Of a DNA stretch of 64,000 nucleotides, positions 10,071 through 20,987 are shown piece by piece; position 1 is the stretch's first letter, and each line of letters begins with the position of its first letter. The position numbers were made by a program, and so were the translations under genes. The stretch is from Diphasiastrum complanatum. Lineage: Eukaryota > Streptophyta > Lycopodiopsida > Lycopodiales > Lycopodiaceae. Under the pieces are notes generated by a model that worked only from the letters and a program-made list of their open reading frames with translations, was not told where the DNA came from and searched no databases. Location: NCBI GenBank assembly GCA_029204225.1, contig CM055095.1, forward strand, positions 13,281,837 to 13,345,836, read 5' to 3'.

Positions 10071-12016
10071 ATGCCAAGAACATACTCTCAAGCAACTATT
10101 GAACATAAATGTTTAGAGCGTGCACAACGATTAGAAGCATATAGGAAGTCTAGAGATTTGTATTTGTAGAGTTTGCAAAACTCACCAGTTAGAGCAAAAT
10201 TGACACCTGAAGTGTTTAATGATATTATAAACGCTACTATAGCATTTGTAGATTCATTTGATAAAAGATCCGTTGAAACACCAAGTTCTACAGATTCACC
10301 TAAATCAAATTCGTCTGATTCTCCTTTGGACCAAGTTTAGAATCTTTGTCTGAGCAAAGTTTAGATTCGGATCCTCCAAGTTCATCTAGTTCACCACCAC
10401 CTGTTAATATGGCTAATCCAGTGCCACCCACATCTACAAAAATTAGATACGATTTCTTTAAGGGATCATCATCTGAAGATGCAGATAGTTATTTGTCATA
10501 ATTCGAATCCATTACCATAGAAAACAAAGAGCATACAGACGAGGATAAAGTTAGAATTTTGCCAGGTCTTCTACAAAAGCAGGCTAGGATTTGGTACAGT
10601 CAATTAGTATCGAAAACAGTTAATACTTGGAATGCTTTAAAAGCAGCATTCCTTAAACAGTTTAGGGAAATAGGATATTCCACTAGATTGTTGGCTCGAC
10701 TTAACTCTGTTGAGAAAAAGCCAAAGGAATCACTTAGGAAATATACTCATAGGGTTAAGAATTTAATAGGAAAGCTAGGAGCCCAGTATCCAGTTCCTAT
10801 GCAAAATGAATGGTTCTTGGGTGGTTTGCCTAAGAAAATGGATCGTTATTATCGACAGGGTCTGATGACTTCTTTGGAAGATGTCATTGCCTCTGCCGAG
10901 AATTACAAAACTTCTCGAATTTCTCGCAGACGGAGAAATGAAAGAAAAAGTAGTAAAAAACACAAATTTAAACGAACAGAAGAATCTGAAACATCTACTG
11001 AGTCTGAATCAGAATCTGATTTAGTGGATATGGAAGAATCTTCTGATTATTCATCTTATTCTTCTTCATCAGAAGAAGAATCTTCTTACAAGAAAACCAA
11101 GAATAGAAACTCAGAAAGAAAGAAAAGAATGGAGAAATCTGAAAAGATGTATCCATTAAGAAAAAGTGTTGAATTTTTAACAAAAGAAATGAGCGATTTA
11201 AAGGTCAAAATATCTGATGTTAAAGCCAAGTGAAAGAAAGTGAGGCCTAACGCCAATCTTTTGTGTACCGCTTGTGGGAAAGAAGGTCATTCTAAGACCA
11301 ACTGTCCCAGTTTACAAACTAACTATTTCGAAGAGGAACTATTCCTCTGTCTGATTAATAATCATGAGGAGGTAACTTATGCTGCAACTCCTACTAACCA
11401 AAAAAACTATTATACCGAACCAACGTACTGGTCAACAGTACACTAGCGAAGGGGCAGAACACGAGATTCCACTCCACCAACCAAAGTAAGGGGTTCGTGC
11501 TACAATTGTGGAGCCCCGAGTCACTATTCACCTGATTGCCCTGAACCCAGGAGATCAACATGATATGTGCCGCTCTGTGCTAACTGTAAAGGCGAAGGGC
11601 ATGTCACTGCTGAATGTCCTCAGCCACAACAGCCATGGTCTAAACCAAGGTTTGTAAATTTGCCTAGGGAAAATGACCTTCGGTCATCTAAGATTAACGT
11701 TGATATGATAGTTCAAAGGATAGAAGTAGAGTCTGAATTATTAGATCAAGATCATCAATGGCCAGATTTAGAGGAAAAATTAAATAAAGTAACTACACGA
11801 AGTAGTAAAAACTCTTTAACTCTTAAAGATAAGAAGAAAACTAAGACGAAAATTGTGAAAACTACGAAAAACGTGACAGAAAAAGCGAAGGTCGCAAAAC
11901 AGTTAGTAAAAATTCCTAGTAATAAAGAATTAAAGCTTGATAAGTCTAGTAAAAAAAATTATGATGTTGATATTAGTTCAGAAGCTAAGAAGCTTTTAGA
12001 CGAAGAAACTATGTGA
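10071..12016 (+). pseudogene. Ty3/gypsy gag relic, copy B
   Basis: Nearly full-length Gag of a Tat/Ogre-like gypsy element. The ATG at 10071 opens an N-terminal region stopped at about 10167 and again near 10337. The Retrotrans_gag core follows (FFKGSSSEDADSYL, then DEDKVRILPGLLQKQARIWY, LKAAFLKQFREIGYS, RKYTHRVKNLI and NEWFLGGLPKKM). Next come an acidic Ser/Glu tract (about 10980-11090), a basic helix, and three CCHC knuckles near 11263 (CTACGKEGHSKTNC), 11498 (CYNCGAPSHYSPDC) and 11576 (CANCKGEGHVTAEC). The Lys-rich tail ends at 12016. At least four stops interrupt the frame. A related gag lies on the minus strand at 36034-37330. Confidence 0.8.
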
Positions 12017-12329
12017 AAAATGCAAAAATAAGCTTGGTAGAGGCCAAAAAGCTTGTATATAGGCAGATTACACATGTGTGGAGCCTGTTTCCATGTGTGA
12101 AAATAGTGTACTTGTCATGTACCATAATCATATAGGTTGTAGATATGATTTAATTCAAGTTCGAGTGGCTAAAAAGGCCAAAAAATAGTTTTCTAGGCAT
12201 ATGACACATGGCATCAATCTATTGATTGCATGAGCCACATCCTTTGGTTAGATGTCATATCACATGTGTAGAGGACAGATCACATTTGTGGAATAAGCTG
12301 AAGTAGGCGAATTTTGAACCATCTCACTC
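12017..12329. other. LTR-like sequence, no gene
   Basis: Contains several CACATGTGTG/CACATGTGTA motifs like those in the copia LTRs elsewhere in the window, but no boundary or coding block can be placed. Confidence 0.3.
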
Positions 12330-12660
12330 TCTTCTACCAAGGCCTTGTATAAAGCTCTCACAACAACAACAAAGGAGCTTATTTGGATCAAAAGGCTACT
12401 AGTGGAGCTGAAGTCATAAGTTTAGATGCAGTCCGAATCATTATAATGACATCATTTGAGCTCAATACTTTGCAACAAACCCAATCTTCCATGCAAGGTC
12501 AAATCATATTGAGATCTCTCGATCATTTTGTGAGAGAAAAGGTTCAATCTAAGGAGGTATTTTGGAGCACGTGGCAAGTAGTGAATGTGTTGTCGATATG
12601 CTCACTAAAACACTTCAAGACCTACATTTGTGAAGTAAAGATAAGCCCTTGGGTTAATTA
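12330..12660 (+). pseudogene. Copia RNase H remnant
   Basis: Frame-broken remnant related to 926-1319. In one frame it reads ALTTTTKELIWIKRLLVELK. In another HFVREKVQSKEVF appears, and near 12595 VDMLTKTLQDL corresponds to the closing TKPL block. It lies directly before LTR-like sequence that starts after GAGGAGGAG at about 12690-12700. The translated frame 12383-12661 mixes wrong-frame sequence and is not a gene. Confidence 0.55.
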
Positions 12661-12699
12661 GCAAGACTATATTATCTACAAACTAGTTGTGAGGAGGAG

Positions 12700-15052
12700 T
12701 ATTAGATTTACAGAAGCTAGTTTGGTTCTACCACTTGTAAAATGTAAAATGGCCATGATGTGGGATGTCACACGTGACAACAAGCATAGAATACATTTCA
12801 TAAGTCTTATTCCTAACCTATCTTTGTAATGGAACCTTTGGAATGAGGCCAAAATGTGCATAGATCGGCTAGAGATCTTCTAGGAGCTAAAAATAGCAAT
12901 TTTTACATTGTTTTTGGATCTCAAGATCTCGACTCCCAATTAAGGTGGATCTTGTGACCTATTAGATTAGAAACGAGGGTTAGTTCATGGATGGTTATCC
13001 CTAAATGCTTAGATGTATAAATATGTGATGGATTTGCCATCCAATTATGAGTAAATTTGAGATCTTCCTTCATGACTAGTTTTGCTCTACAATTTGCTTG
13101 ATGATTGCTATTGGCATTTGGTTTTTTGTAATGATTAGAAGGATCAAAGGATGCTGGTATTATACTCAGGTCTGAGTAGGCTATACATCCACACATGTGA
13201 AGCCTTTTGCATGATTTTGGAGCCATAAAGTGGAGTCCAAGCCAAGATTGTTTTGTGCTCTAGCTTTATGATCTTGATTGGATCTTAATTAGGTGCTTTC
13301 TCCATCATTTGTAGGACCTATTGGAATTATTTTGCTGCATTTTCAATAGCTAGTTGAGATACATTGCACATAGTCATGAAAATCTAGGTTTTTGGTGAAG
13401 TACCTAGAAACTACTATTTTAGGACAATTTCTGGCAAGCGGCCAAATGACACATTTTTTGCTATAAATAGCTATACTAGCATGGATAATGTATTCAAAAA
13501 TTTTCTCTTTACTTGGAGAACATTAGTCTTCTGTGCTATTTTTTTCTTCTAGCTCCTCTTGTTGTAAGAAAGTCACTAATGGGAGTTATCCATTCCTTTT
13601 GGTAGCCCTTTTGGCCTTCTAGTCAATCCATAGATCTCTGAATGGATTGTGCTACGATTCGCCAAATATTGGTGGTAGTCTGCCCACTTGGAAACTTGTT
13701 TTTCCTCGTTCTCAGGCCATACTTCAAGACCTGTATAAATGTTTCACATGCCTCTAAGAGATTGTTATGATGTTTGTGAAGCTTAACATGCATTTTTTAT
13801 AATTTACCTCATGAAAAATCCACCCTTCTATCTGAATTTCATCCATTTTGTACTCACACGTGTGAAGCTGAGGTGCCCAGGTGACATGGAAGCCATCTTG
13901 GAAACATGCCTACCCTCTGTCCTATGCTTTACAGTGACTTGTTTGGTGCACCATAGCTCAAGATATTGTCATCGAAAGTTTTGTTTTCTATGTTTAATTT
14001 GTCAAAATTTCAAATTGTTTTGATGCATGTTAGCTTTCCCTTGACTTTCGGGTACTATGCTTTTGGGAATTTGTCACATGGTTAATCTGTGAAGATTTTT
14101 GACACACATGGATGGTCTATATGTTTTTTTGAGTGACTACATGCATGCATAAAAGACTAATATGTCATTTACTAGTAGATTTGGCTAATGGATTCTAGGT
14201 AATTGAGTTTTGTGTAAAAATCTTGTAATGATGACTAGTGATTGTTGTTGCATGCTTTGCATGTCGATGAGGCGTTTCTTTAGTGACTTTAGAAATCAAA
14301 CTGAATATCAATTTATCAATTTTGATCGTCTTATCTACTAACAATAATTTCATCATAATTTCTAAATTACGTAAAAAAAATTAAAAATCATTTTTAAAAT
14401 AAATTCAAACTTTCAGTTTTTCTGTCGTCTATTAAATGAACTTCAATTAGTGAATTGACCATGTTGAGGATTTCGTTTAGTCATATTGGATCACAATGTT
14501 TTCACCAAGTTAGATTATTTCCTAGGAATAGATAATTCAAAATGATTGAATAACTGGCAAATTTTGCAATTTTACCAACAATTAAGTATTGTAATGACAT
14601 TTCAATTTTCTAGAGTGGGTTACTATCAGATTGAGAATTTAAAATGAATATTTTTTCTTTTCTATTAAATTTCAATTTGGTTAATTTTGAATTTAATTGC
14701 TTTTGGTGGTACATTTCTAGTCAATTTCAATCATTACAAATGGGTTGGGCAAAAGCTTTGGGCAAAAGCTTGTCATTAGAGGTAGTTCGAGCACCAAAAT
14801 GGCCTTTTGTCAAGATATGTACTATTCAACTATTCAATGTACATGTGGCCCACTAAAGTTTTTACACCTATGAAAAAATGTAACATTGTTTGTCGGTCTA
14901 AAAATGTTTGGAGTTTTCTGGTAATATTTGTGCGTATTTCAAAACTCCCGTTGGGTAGGGTCTAGAGTTGTGATTTGACAATACTTGTTGCCCGCAAGAC
15001 TCCTAACTTCCCAACTTTTTGAACTTATGGTTAATAGTAATACATTTCGGGT
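12700..15052. other. LTR-like then unassigned sequence
   Basis: The first about 500 bp follow a copia RNase H remnant and a GAGGAGGAG purine tract, so they are probably 3' LTR sequence starting ATTAGATTTACAG. CTATAAATAGC at 13461-13471 is a good TATA motif followed by T-rich and CTTCT sequence, as in LTR promoters. No coding block, RNA gene or clear repeat was seen from 13500 to 15050. Confidence 0.35.
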
Positions 15053-15945
15053 TTTGACATTCTATGAGTAAATTTTTTGCGAGTTTCTTCCATGACATGC
15101 TCCAACAAAAGGGTAGCACATGGTGTGCTATTCTTTCTATGCCACTACATGATTTTTTAAGAACAAGAATAATGGTTTGATGCATACTTAAAAATGTGAC
15201 TATCCATCAAATTCTAAATAGGTCCATCACAAAATACTTGGTTACTCTATAAATACAAGTTCACTTTTACTTTAAAAAAATGTCCTTGAAGGTCTAAAAG
15301 TTAGCATGCCGGCGTGCTAGCCTGCAAATTTTTCATTTCATAAACATGAAGTTTTTTTGACAAAATAGATTTCTTTTGGAGCTGATTCAACTAGCATGCC
15401 GGTGTGCTAGCCAAGTAAATTATAAAATAGAAAAGCTATTGTGACACATTTGAGAACCACATTTTGAGTAAAAACATTATTTCGGAATATTTAATTAAAC
15501 CTCCCAACATAAGTCGACGTGCTAAGTAAAACAACTAAAAAAAAAATATAACAGCCTTTAAAGATAGCACGTTGGCGTGCTATATGAAATGAGAAATTTT
15601 TTTGGCAACCAGCATGCCGGCGTGCTATATGAAATGAATTTTTTTTTTTTGCAGCCAATCCAAATAGCACGCTGGCGTGCTATCTGAATTGGCTGCACCG
15701 AAAAAAAAAAAAGGAAGAAAATTTCTGGCGTGCCACTTAGCACGCCGGCGTGCTATCAAGGGTGGCTACAAAAGAATTTTTTAACTTGAATTTTTTTTAC
15801 TTAGTGGGATCTTTAATTATGTACCAAACCACGTTCTTAACAATAAACAATCAAGTAGTAGCATAAAAAGGGTGGCACACCATGTGCTATTTTTTTGTTG
15901 AATGATGGTAGGAAAGAAACTCGCAAAACTCGCAAAATAGAAAAA
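15053..15945. mobile_element. Fold-back element with palindrome array
   Basis: Left arm (about 15069-15205) and right arm (about 15800-15940) are inverted repeats of each other: TTGCGAGTTTCTT...GTAGCACATGGTGTGCTA...ATGCCACTAC on the left matches the reverse complement of the right. The interior carries palindromes built on TAGCACGCCGGCGTGCTA at 15302, 15392, 15565, 15610, 15665 and 15738; the last is perfect and the others have one or two changes. Variants in the arms lie at 15114 and 15873. No coding capacity is visible, so it is non-autonomous. A second relic is at 26818-27110. Confidence 0.6.
15651..15696. repeat. 46-nt hairpin within palindrome array
   Basis: Two 22-nt arms (GCAGCCAAT...AGCACGC and its reverse complement) flank a 2-nt centre with two mismatches. 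This extends the 18-bp palindrome into a longer stem. Confidence 0.75.
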
Positions 15946-16678
15946 AGGCCAAGGCCCATACATTTCGAGCAAACATTGGAGATCCATAGTGACCTATGGC
16001 ATGTCAGAAATTGGTGGGATTGATCAGAGATGAACTCTGGTATCACGTTGGAAGCGATGAGTTATCATGAATGGGTTCTAATAGAAACAGAATGCTGATA
16101 CCAAATTGGAAATTTGCAGAATAGCAACGGAAGTTAAGCAATGGATGGTTGCGAATCGGAAGCACGTTAGTTAGTAGCAAATAATCAAGATGAATAATCG
16201 ATAACAATGCGGAATAGAACAAAACAGTTGTGTGGACAAAATTGCACTCTGATTGATTGAAAATTGAGTACAATGGCTTGAAGCAAAATTGGCCTCAGCT
16301 GGTGGTTGATCGTTGAATATAAAAACACTTGTTACAGAATTGTTGTCTTATGAATAATATCTACGTCTTCTTATCACAACTAATCAGTACCTTGTAAGCA
16401 TTAAAGTCTATCTACTACATCTATTACAACCGTCATTGTAACCGTAAATGCATGTACAAACTAGGCGGACTGTCAACGCCGCGTTGTCGGTCGTATTTTT
16501 CTGATCGACAATATCGAAAATATAAAATGACTCAAGAAATTACGGGACTGACTCGAAAAATATGAGTCGAGTCGAGTCGATCCGGTGTCGAGAAATTCTA
16601 AAACATACGAGTCGATCCGCGATATTGGGAAAGTCTAATTTTTGAATTTTGATCTGTTGCTTAAAAATTTGAGCCTTA

Positions 16679-16680
<2 letters not shown>
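15946..16680. other. No gene; possible minus-strand copia leader
   Basis: GCTGATACCAAATTGG near 16094 reads on the minus strand as TTTGGTATCAGC, which partly resembles an initiator-Met primer site. Nothing else coding is seen. GAGTCGAGTCGAGTCG near 16563-16580 is a short tandem run. Confidence 0.25.

Positions 16681-16714
<34 letters not shown>
16681..16714. repeat. Poly-T tract, 34 nt
   Basis: Uninterrupted T run. It could be a decayed poly(A) tail of a retroposed sequence on the minus strand, or simple slippage. No LINE or SINE body was recognised next to it. Confidence 0.9.
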
Positions 16715-16909
16715 CTGGTTTTCTAGTATAAGTATATACAGCTTTCAGGATGCTCATTACTGAATGGATTTGGGCTTGAGCATTGAAATCCAACATGGCG
16801 GCCATCTCAGACACTATCTATTGTTGATTCATTTACTTCTATTCTTTTATTGGTGACTTTCCTAGATAGACTTGAATTTACTTTATGAATCATTTGTATG
16901 AGTTCAACA

Positions 16910-17308
16910 ACTCGTATAAAAAAAGTGAGATTCGGAAGACATTGTACCACCGCCTACACACCGCAGCAAGATGAGGTTGTGGAAAGAAAGAATTGGACAC
17001 TTTTAAAATGTATGAGTAGTATGTTGAAAGCAAGGAAGTTGGCTGACTCATATGGGCGGATGGATTTTTGGATAAGTGCAAAGGCAAGATTTGTAGCCCT
17101 TGCCTACATGCAAAAGGAGGGCATTGACTTCAAGGAGACATTTGCTCTTGTGGAAAAGATGCACACTATCAGGTCCATTATTGCTCTTGCCACACAATAT
17201 GGATGGGATCTTCAACAAATGGATGTGAAATCAACGTTCTTAAATGGTTACATCGATGAGGAGGCCATGGTATTTGAACAAGAAGTCACACATATGCAAG
17301 TGACATAA
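16910..17308 (+). pseudogene. Chimeric copia integrase-RT fragment
   Basis: A single open frame fuses two separated parts of copia Pol. The first part is the end of the integrase core (TTAYTPQQDEVVERKNWTLL; the catalytic Glu is in VERKN). After about 30 codons it passes into RT sequence: KARFVALAYMQKEGIDFKET, RSIIALATQYGWDLQQMDVK and STFLNGYIDEE. Roughly 300 residues of normal Pol are missing between them. The frame has no intact catalytic domain and ends at a TAA beside a GT repeat, so it is a deletion derivative and not a gene. Confidence 0.7.
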
Positions 17309-17347
17309 GTGTGTGTGTGCGTGTGTGTGTGTGTGTGTGTGCGCGCG
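17309..17347. repeat. (GT)n/(GC)n microsatellite
   Basis: GTGTGTGTGTGCGTGTG... ending GCGCGCGC directly after the copia fragment stop codon. Confidence 0.9.
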
Positions 17348-18150
17348 CATGTTTGAGGCCCTTTTGCCAACGGAAAAGTTGCAAACGGGCCCTTTCATAT
17401 CATGAAATCAAGGCCAGGTTTTTTTCTATTACACAGCCTTTTTGGTTGAATCAGGTTACATGATTTAAAGCCTCTTTTGAGGCATTGACTTCAGGAAGAT
17501 CCCAATTTGATGCAGGTTGTGTAAAACATAAACTCATAATTTTCATGAGATTACGCTCTATAGTGGTTTTATTTTAAAGGCAATGAAAGGTTTCATTATC
17601 TTTAATGACCAACACCTCCTTGAAACAATGAAAGTGAAAACTACCTTCAACTTTTGCTACAAAGAATCTGGAGTGATTGGATTTTAAAGGTCATGATGGC
17701 CTTTGAGAGCCAAGACAAAGAGTATCATTTTTTCCAAAGGATTTACAACTCCCCTCAGGATCACAATTAGTAAAAAAAAGATTCACATAACGTTGCATAA
17801 CGAGAGGTTGTGTAAACTACACAACTTTTGATGCGAATTGTTGTGCAAGTTGAAAGTTGGCATTATAATGTCGAAACTTGTTAGAAGAACAACCTCTATT
17901 ACATTGTCACTTCGGGAAAGCTCTTGGAATGAGACCCTTTTGCCTTAAGCTACCGACCTCGACATTATGGGCTTGGCCTTAAACTCTCAACACTGGTTTT
18001 GAAATGTAGGAAGCAACGTGTTTTTGCCAAAAAACAAAAACAAAAAAAGAGCTCAAGGATAAAATGCAGGAATTTGGAGGGAAATCAAAGGATATTTGAA
18101 GTTCAAAATCTAATTTAAAATTATTATTATTTTTATAGTCTGGGTCAGCT
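17348..18150. other. No gene recognised
   Basis: AT-rich sequence without a recognisable coding, RNA or repeat feature. The boundary with the GC-richer expansin upstream region is at about 18150. Confidence 0.4.
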
Positions 18151-18159
18151 TCGAAAGGT

Positions 18160-18215
18160 ACGTACTCCGTCATCCGTACTTAACTATCATCCGTACTAAA
18201 CCGTCAACCGTACTA
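18160..18215. repeat. Imperfect CCGTACT repeats
   Basis: Four or more CGTACT/CCGTACT units with CATCCGTACT and CAACCGTACT variants, spaced about 15-18 bp, at the start of the GC-richer region upstream of the expansin. Confidence 0.6.
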
Positions 18216-18224
18216 CCGGCGGAA

Positions 18225-18999
18225 CCGAAGACCGGTCTCCGGCGTAAACAGTGACCCCGGTCGCCGTCCGACTTTGACGGTGCGGGTGACTGGCTACCCC
18301 TGTATCTTACTAGCGTGCCTAGATTTTAAACCTGTCACCGTTGGATAGTTTTAGAGATTAGAGATTATGACACGTGTAAAAAGATCTAGCCGTTCAAGGG
18401 ATTACAAGTGGCAGTTTGGACGCGTGGCTGGCATCTAACAGGGGCGCAAGAGGAATCGCGGCTTTGAGTACCTTCGAGTTACCCTTCCTAGTTCCCTCCC
18501 TTTAACCACGATCATTACTTTAAAAGTTAACTGCTTAACGGTATGACTTTTGGACTTTCGGGCCGAGTGAGTTACCGATGGTCCGACGCTGTGACTGCGG
18601 GATTTTGGGCCCCGGTCGGCGCGGCACGCCATGCCGCCAGAGTGCAAGCCCTACCCGTTCCGGCCAGCGAAGCACGGGGTACCGGTCTCTGGCAGAGACC
18701 GCAGGCTCAGGTCCCACGGACCGGAAAACGGGGTTACCCGGTCCGTCCCTTGGCCTATGTAGCCCGGGATCTAATGCGCACCGAGTTTATAGCTCGCAAT
18801 CATTTGGATTGTGCCAGCTGGCAGATGTGCCACGTGGATTGTTTTGAATGGGTAGTTCTAGAAAGCGTTTAAAGATCTGAACGTCATATCCAGGATCCAA
18901 CGATGAAGATGTTTAGATATGGCGTGTCAGTAAGATACGAGGGCCAGCATTTCTTCTGCCTTTGGCTATATATAACTGATTCCTCGCCCATTCTTTTCT
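18225..18999 (+). promoter_or_regulatory. Expansin upstream/promoter region
   Basis: About 0.75 kb of GC-richer single-copy-looking DNA. The TATA box TATATATAA lies at 18967-18975, so transcription should start near 19000. CACGTG G-box cores occur at 18371-18376 and 18831-18836 and are candidate bZIP/bHLH/PIF sites; their use is inference. Overlapping open frames on both strands at 18435-18872 reflect high GC and show no domain, so I do not call them genes. Confidence 0.5.
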
Positions 19000-19141
19000 C
19001 TCTGAATTCATTCAATTTTCGTTGATCCATATAGTTGCTCTGTTTTTGCTACCACATGTAACTTGTAGCAGGATTTTCTACCCAAGCTTTGGGATTCTGT
19101 AGCTCAGAACAATCCTCTGATTTGGGACTGCAGATTCCTGA

Positions 19142-19809
19142 GTAAGTTTGAAGTGCTTTTGGTTTTTTCTGTCTGGCATGGCAAGCAGTGGTTTTGTTCT
19201 AGTGCTGTTATCTTCTGCTTAAAATCCTCAAAAAACCTTTGCAGTTTTAGTTTAGCTGTCCTGCATTGTGGGTTTTAGTGACTGAAAAGGGAAGTGGGTG
19301 ACTGCAAAGGGAAGTAGGTGAGGCATTGTTGGATGATACACTGAGTGAGGAAGTGAAGTGAGGTGAGGCATTTTTCTGTTATACTTTTGAGTGATGTTGT
19401 GGGCATGAGTGGCAGAAAGTGAAATGATGTGAGGCATTGTTGCATGATACACTGAATCATGCATTTCATCGTGTCTCCTCTGACATTGCTGGAACGGCTT
19501 GCTTTGTAATGCCTAGGTTTCTTATAGTCCATTTCGCTGCCATTTCTAGGTGTCGTGCCCATTTCTCTGAATGTGATAGAATGTGTTATTACCTATCAGA
19601 GCTTTCTTCTAGCTCGAACGAAGATGATGAGATTGTGAGCTCATTTCATGCTTTTATCTGTCCGTCAAGCTCTTTACATTAAAAAGTTAAGTGGATCCAG
19701 TGCATTACTGAAACCAATGTATCCATTATCTTTTTCCTGTAGTTAGTAAATATCAATATTCTGCTACGGTGCATACGACCAATGAAAGCTCATGACGACT
19801 TTTCTGCAG
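19142..19809 (+). other. Likely 5'-UTR intron of the expansin
   Basis: A donor GTAAGT at 19142 and an acceptor TTTTCTGCAG ending at 19809 bracket 668 bp, and the acceptor lies two bases before the expansin ATG. The interval carries a diverged repeat (GTGAGGCATTGTTG-ATGATACACTGA at about 19318 and 19430). Inferred from splice-site sequence only. Confidence 0.6.
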
Positions 19810-19811
19810 GA

Positions 19812-20860
19812 ATGGCAGCGGTTCTCCTAGCTGTGAGAATCATCGCGTTTGCGGTAGTCGTGAGATCTCTTCATGTCCAGGCATGGGCCCATGGAGGCCA
19901 AGGACATGGCTATTCAACTGGAGGATGGAGTAATGCTCATGCAACGTTTTACGGAGGTGGCGATGCGTCTGGGACTATGGGTGAGCTACTCATTCTTTAT
20001 CTTCGTTTATATTAAGCTGCCCTATTTGTTAGAAATGCTTCAGTAGCATATGCTCCCAGCGGTCAACTTAGCTTGAATGCTCTGTGTCCTTAGATGTTGA
20101 AAATGATCTTAAACTGCATGCATTTGGCAGGCGGTGCATGTGGTTATGGAAATCTTTACAGCACCGGCTATGGAACTAGCACAGTGGCGCTGAGCACTGC
20201 CCTTTTCAACGGAGGTCTGTCTTGCGGGGCTTGTTTTGAAATAAAATGCGCTTCTGATCCTCAATGGTGTGCTCCTGGATCCCCATCTATTCTCGTTACT
20301 GCTACAAATTTCTGCCCGCCCAACAATGCGCTGTCAGGCAACAACGGTGGCTGGTGCAACCCTCCCTTGCAGCACTTCGATATGGCAGAGCCAGCCTTCC
20401 AGAAAATAGCCCAGTTTAGAGGAGGCATAGTTCCGGTGGTCTTTCGAAGGTAATCACTGAAGCATTATACAAGCTTCTGGCATTTCTTTCACAGCTGCAA
20501 GCTTTCGGCATAGTGTTTTACAGAGACTAATTTCGTTGCTACTGTTACGGTTGCAGAGTGCCATGTATCAGAGAGGGCGGAATCCACTTCACCATCAATG
20601 GGCATTCATTCTTCAATTTGGTTCTTGTGACAAATGTAGCTGGAGCTGGGGACGTTCATGCTTTATCAATCAAAGGCTCGAAAACAGGGTGGCAACCCAT
20701 GTCAAGGAACTGGGGACAAAACTGGCAGAGCAATGCTTTTCTGGATGAGCAGTCGATCTCTTTCATGGTCACCACAAGCGATGGCGTTACAGTGACTTCT
20801 TACGACGTTGCCCCGGCTGGCTGGCGATTCGGTCAGACCTACAGCGGCCAACAATTCTAA
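19812..20860 (+). CDS. Alpha-expansin, three coding exons
   Basis: Secreted cell-wall-loosening protein that disrupts non-covalent cellulose-xyloglucan contacts during acid growth. Exons are 19812-19980, 20131-20449 and 20557-20860, with GT-AG introns; joined they give 263 codons, normal for an EXPA. Residues 1-26 form a hydrophobic signal peptide ending AWA. The GH45-like domain 1 has [20 protein letters not shown] (43-62), eight cysteines (60, 88, 91, 96, 103, 118, 132, 166), the [10 protein letters not shown] segment and the HFD motif (138-140). Domain 2 (CBM63-like) from about 174 carries [15 protein letters not shown] and SRNWGQNW. The CAPGSP...NNGGWCNPP insertion marks the alpha class. 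The ATG at 19812 is preferred over the in-frame one at 19782 because an acceptor site lies between. I see no disabling change. Confidence 0.95.
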
Positions 20861-20987
20861 CACCCAGTTTTAATGCAAAAACTCGTAATCTATTGAAAAA
20901 GAATAGAGTCGACTAGCATGATGATAAGCTATGGTTGAACCTATCTGTTCTGGGAAAGCATCGAAACAATTGCATTGAAAGAAATTT

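Noticed and set aside
12383..12661. 92-codon plus-strand frame
   Set aside because: It mixes out-of-frame copia RNase H sequence; the recognisable motifs are in other frames.
15302..15755. CRISPR-like array (regular repeats with spacers)
   Set aside because: Repeats are palindromic, only 18 bp, with irregular spacing, low-complexity spacers and plant context.
16681..16714. LINE or SINE poly(A) tail
   Set aside because: No retroposon body or target duplication could be identified next to the T run.
18435..18872. Overlapping open frames on both strands upstream of the expansin
   Set aside because: They arise from high GC content; no domain, both strands open at once, and they lie in the promoter region.
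19252..19682. Open frames on both strands inside the 5'-UTR intron
   Set aside because: They lie over a repetitive GTGAGGCATTGTTG region; no domain and inconsistent with the splice sites.
19782..19811. Upstream in-frame ATG for the expansin
   Set aside because: A good acceptor (CTGCAG at 19804-19809) lies between it and the ATG at 19812, and the added residues would precede a normal signal peptide.
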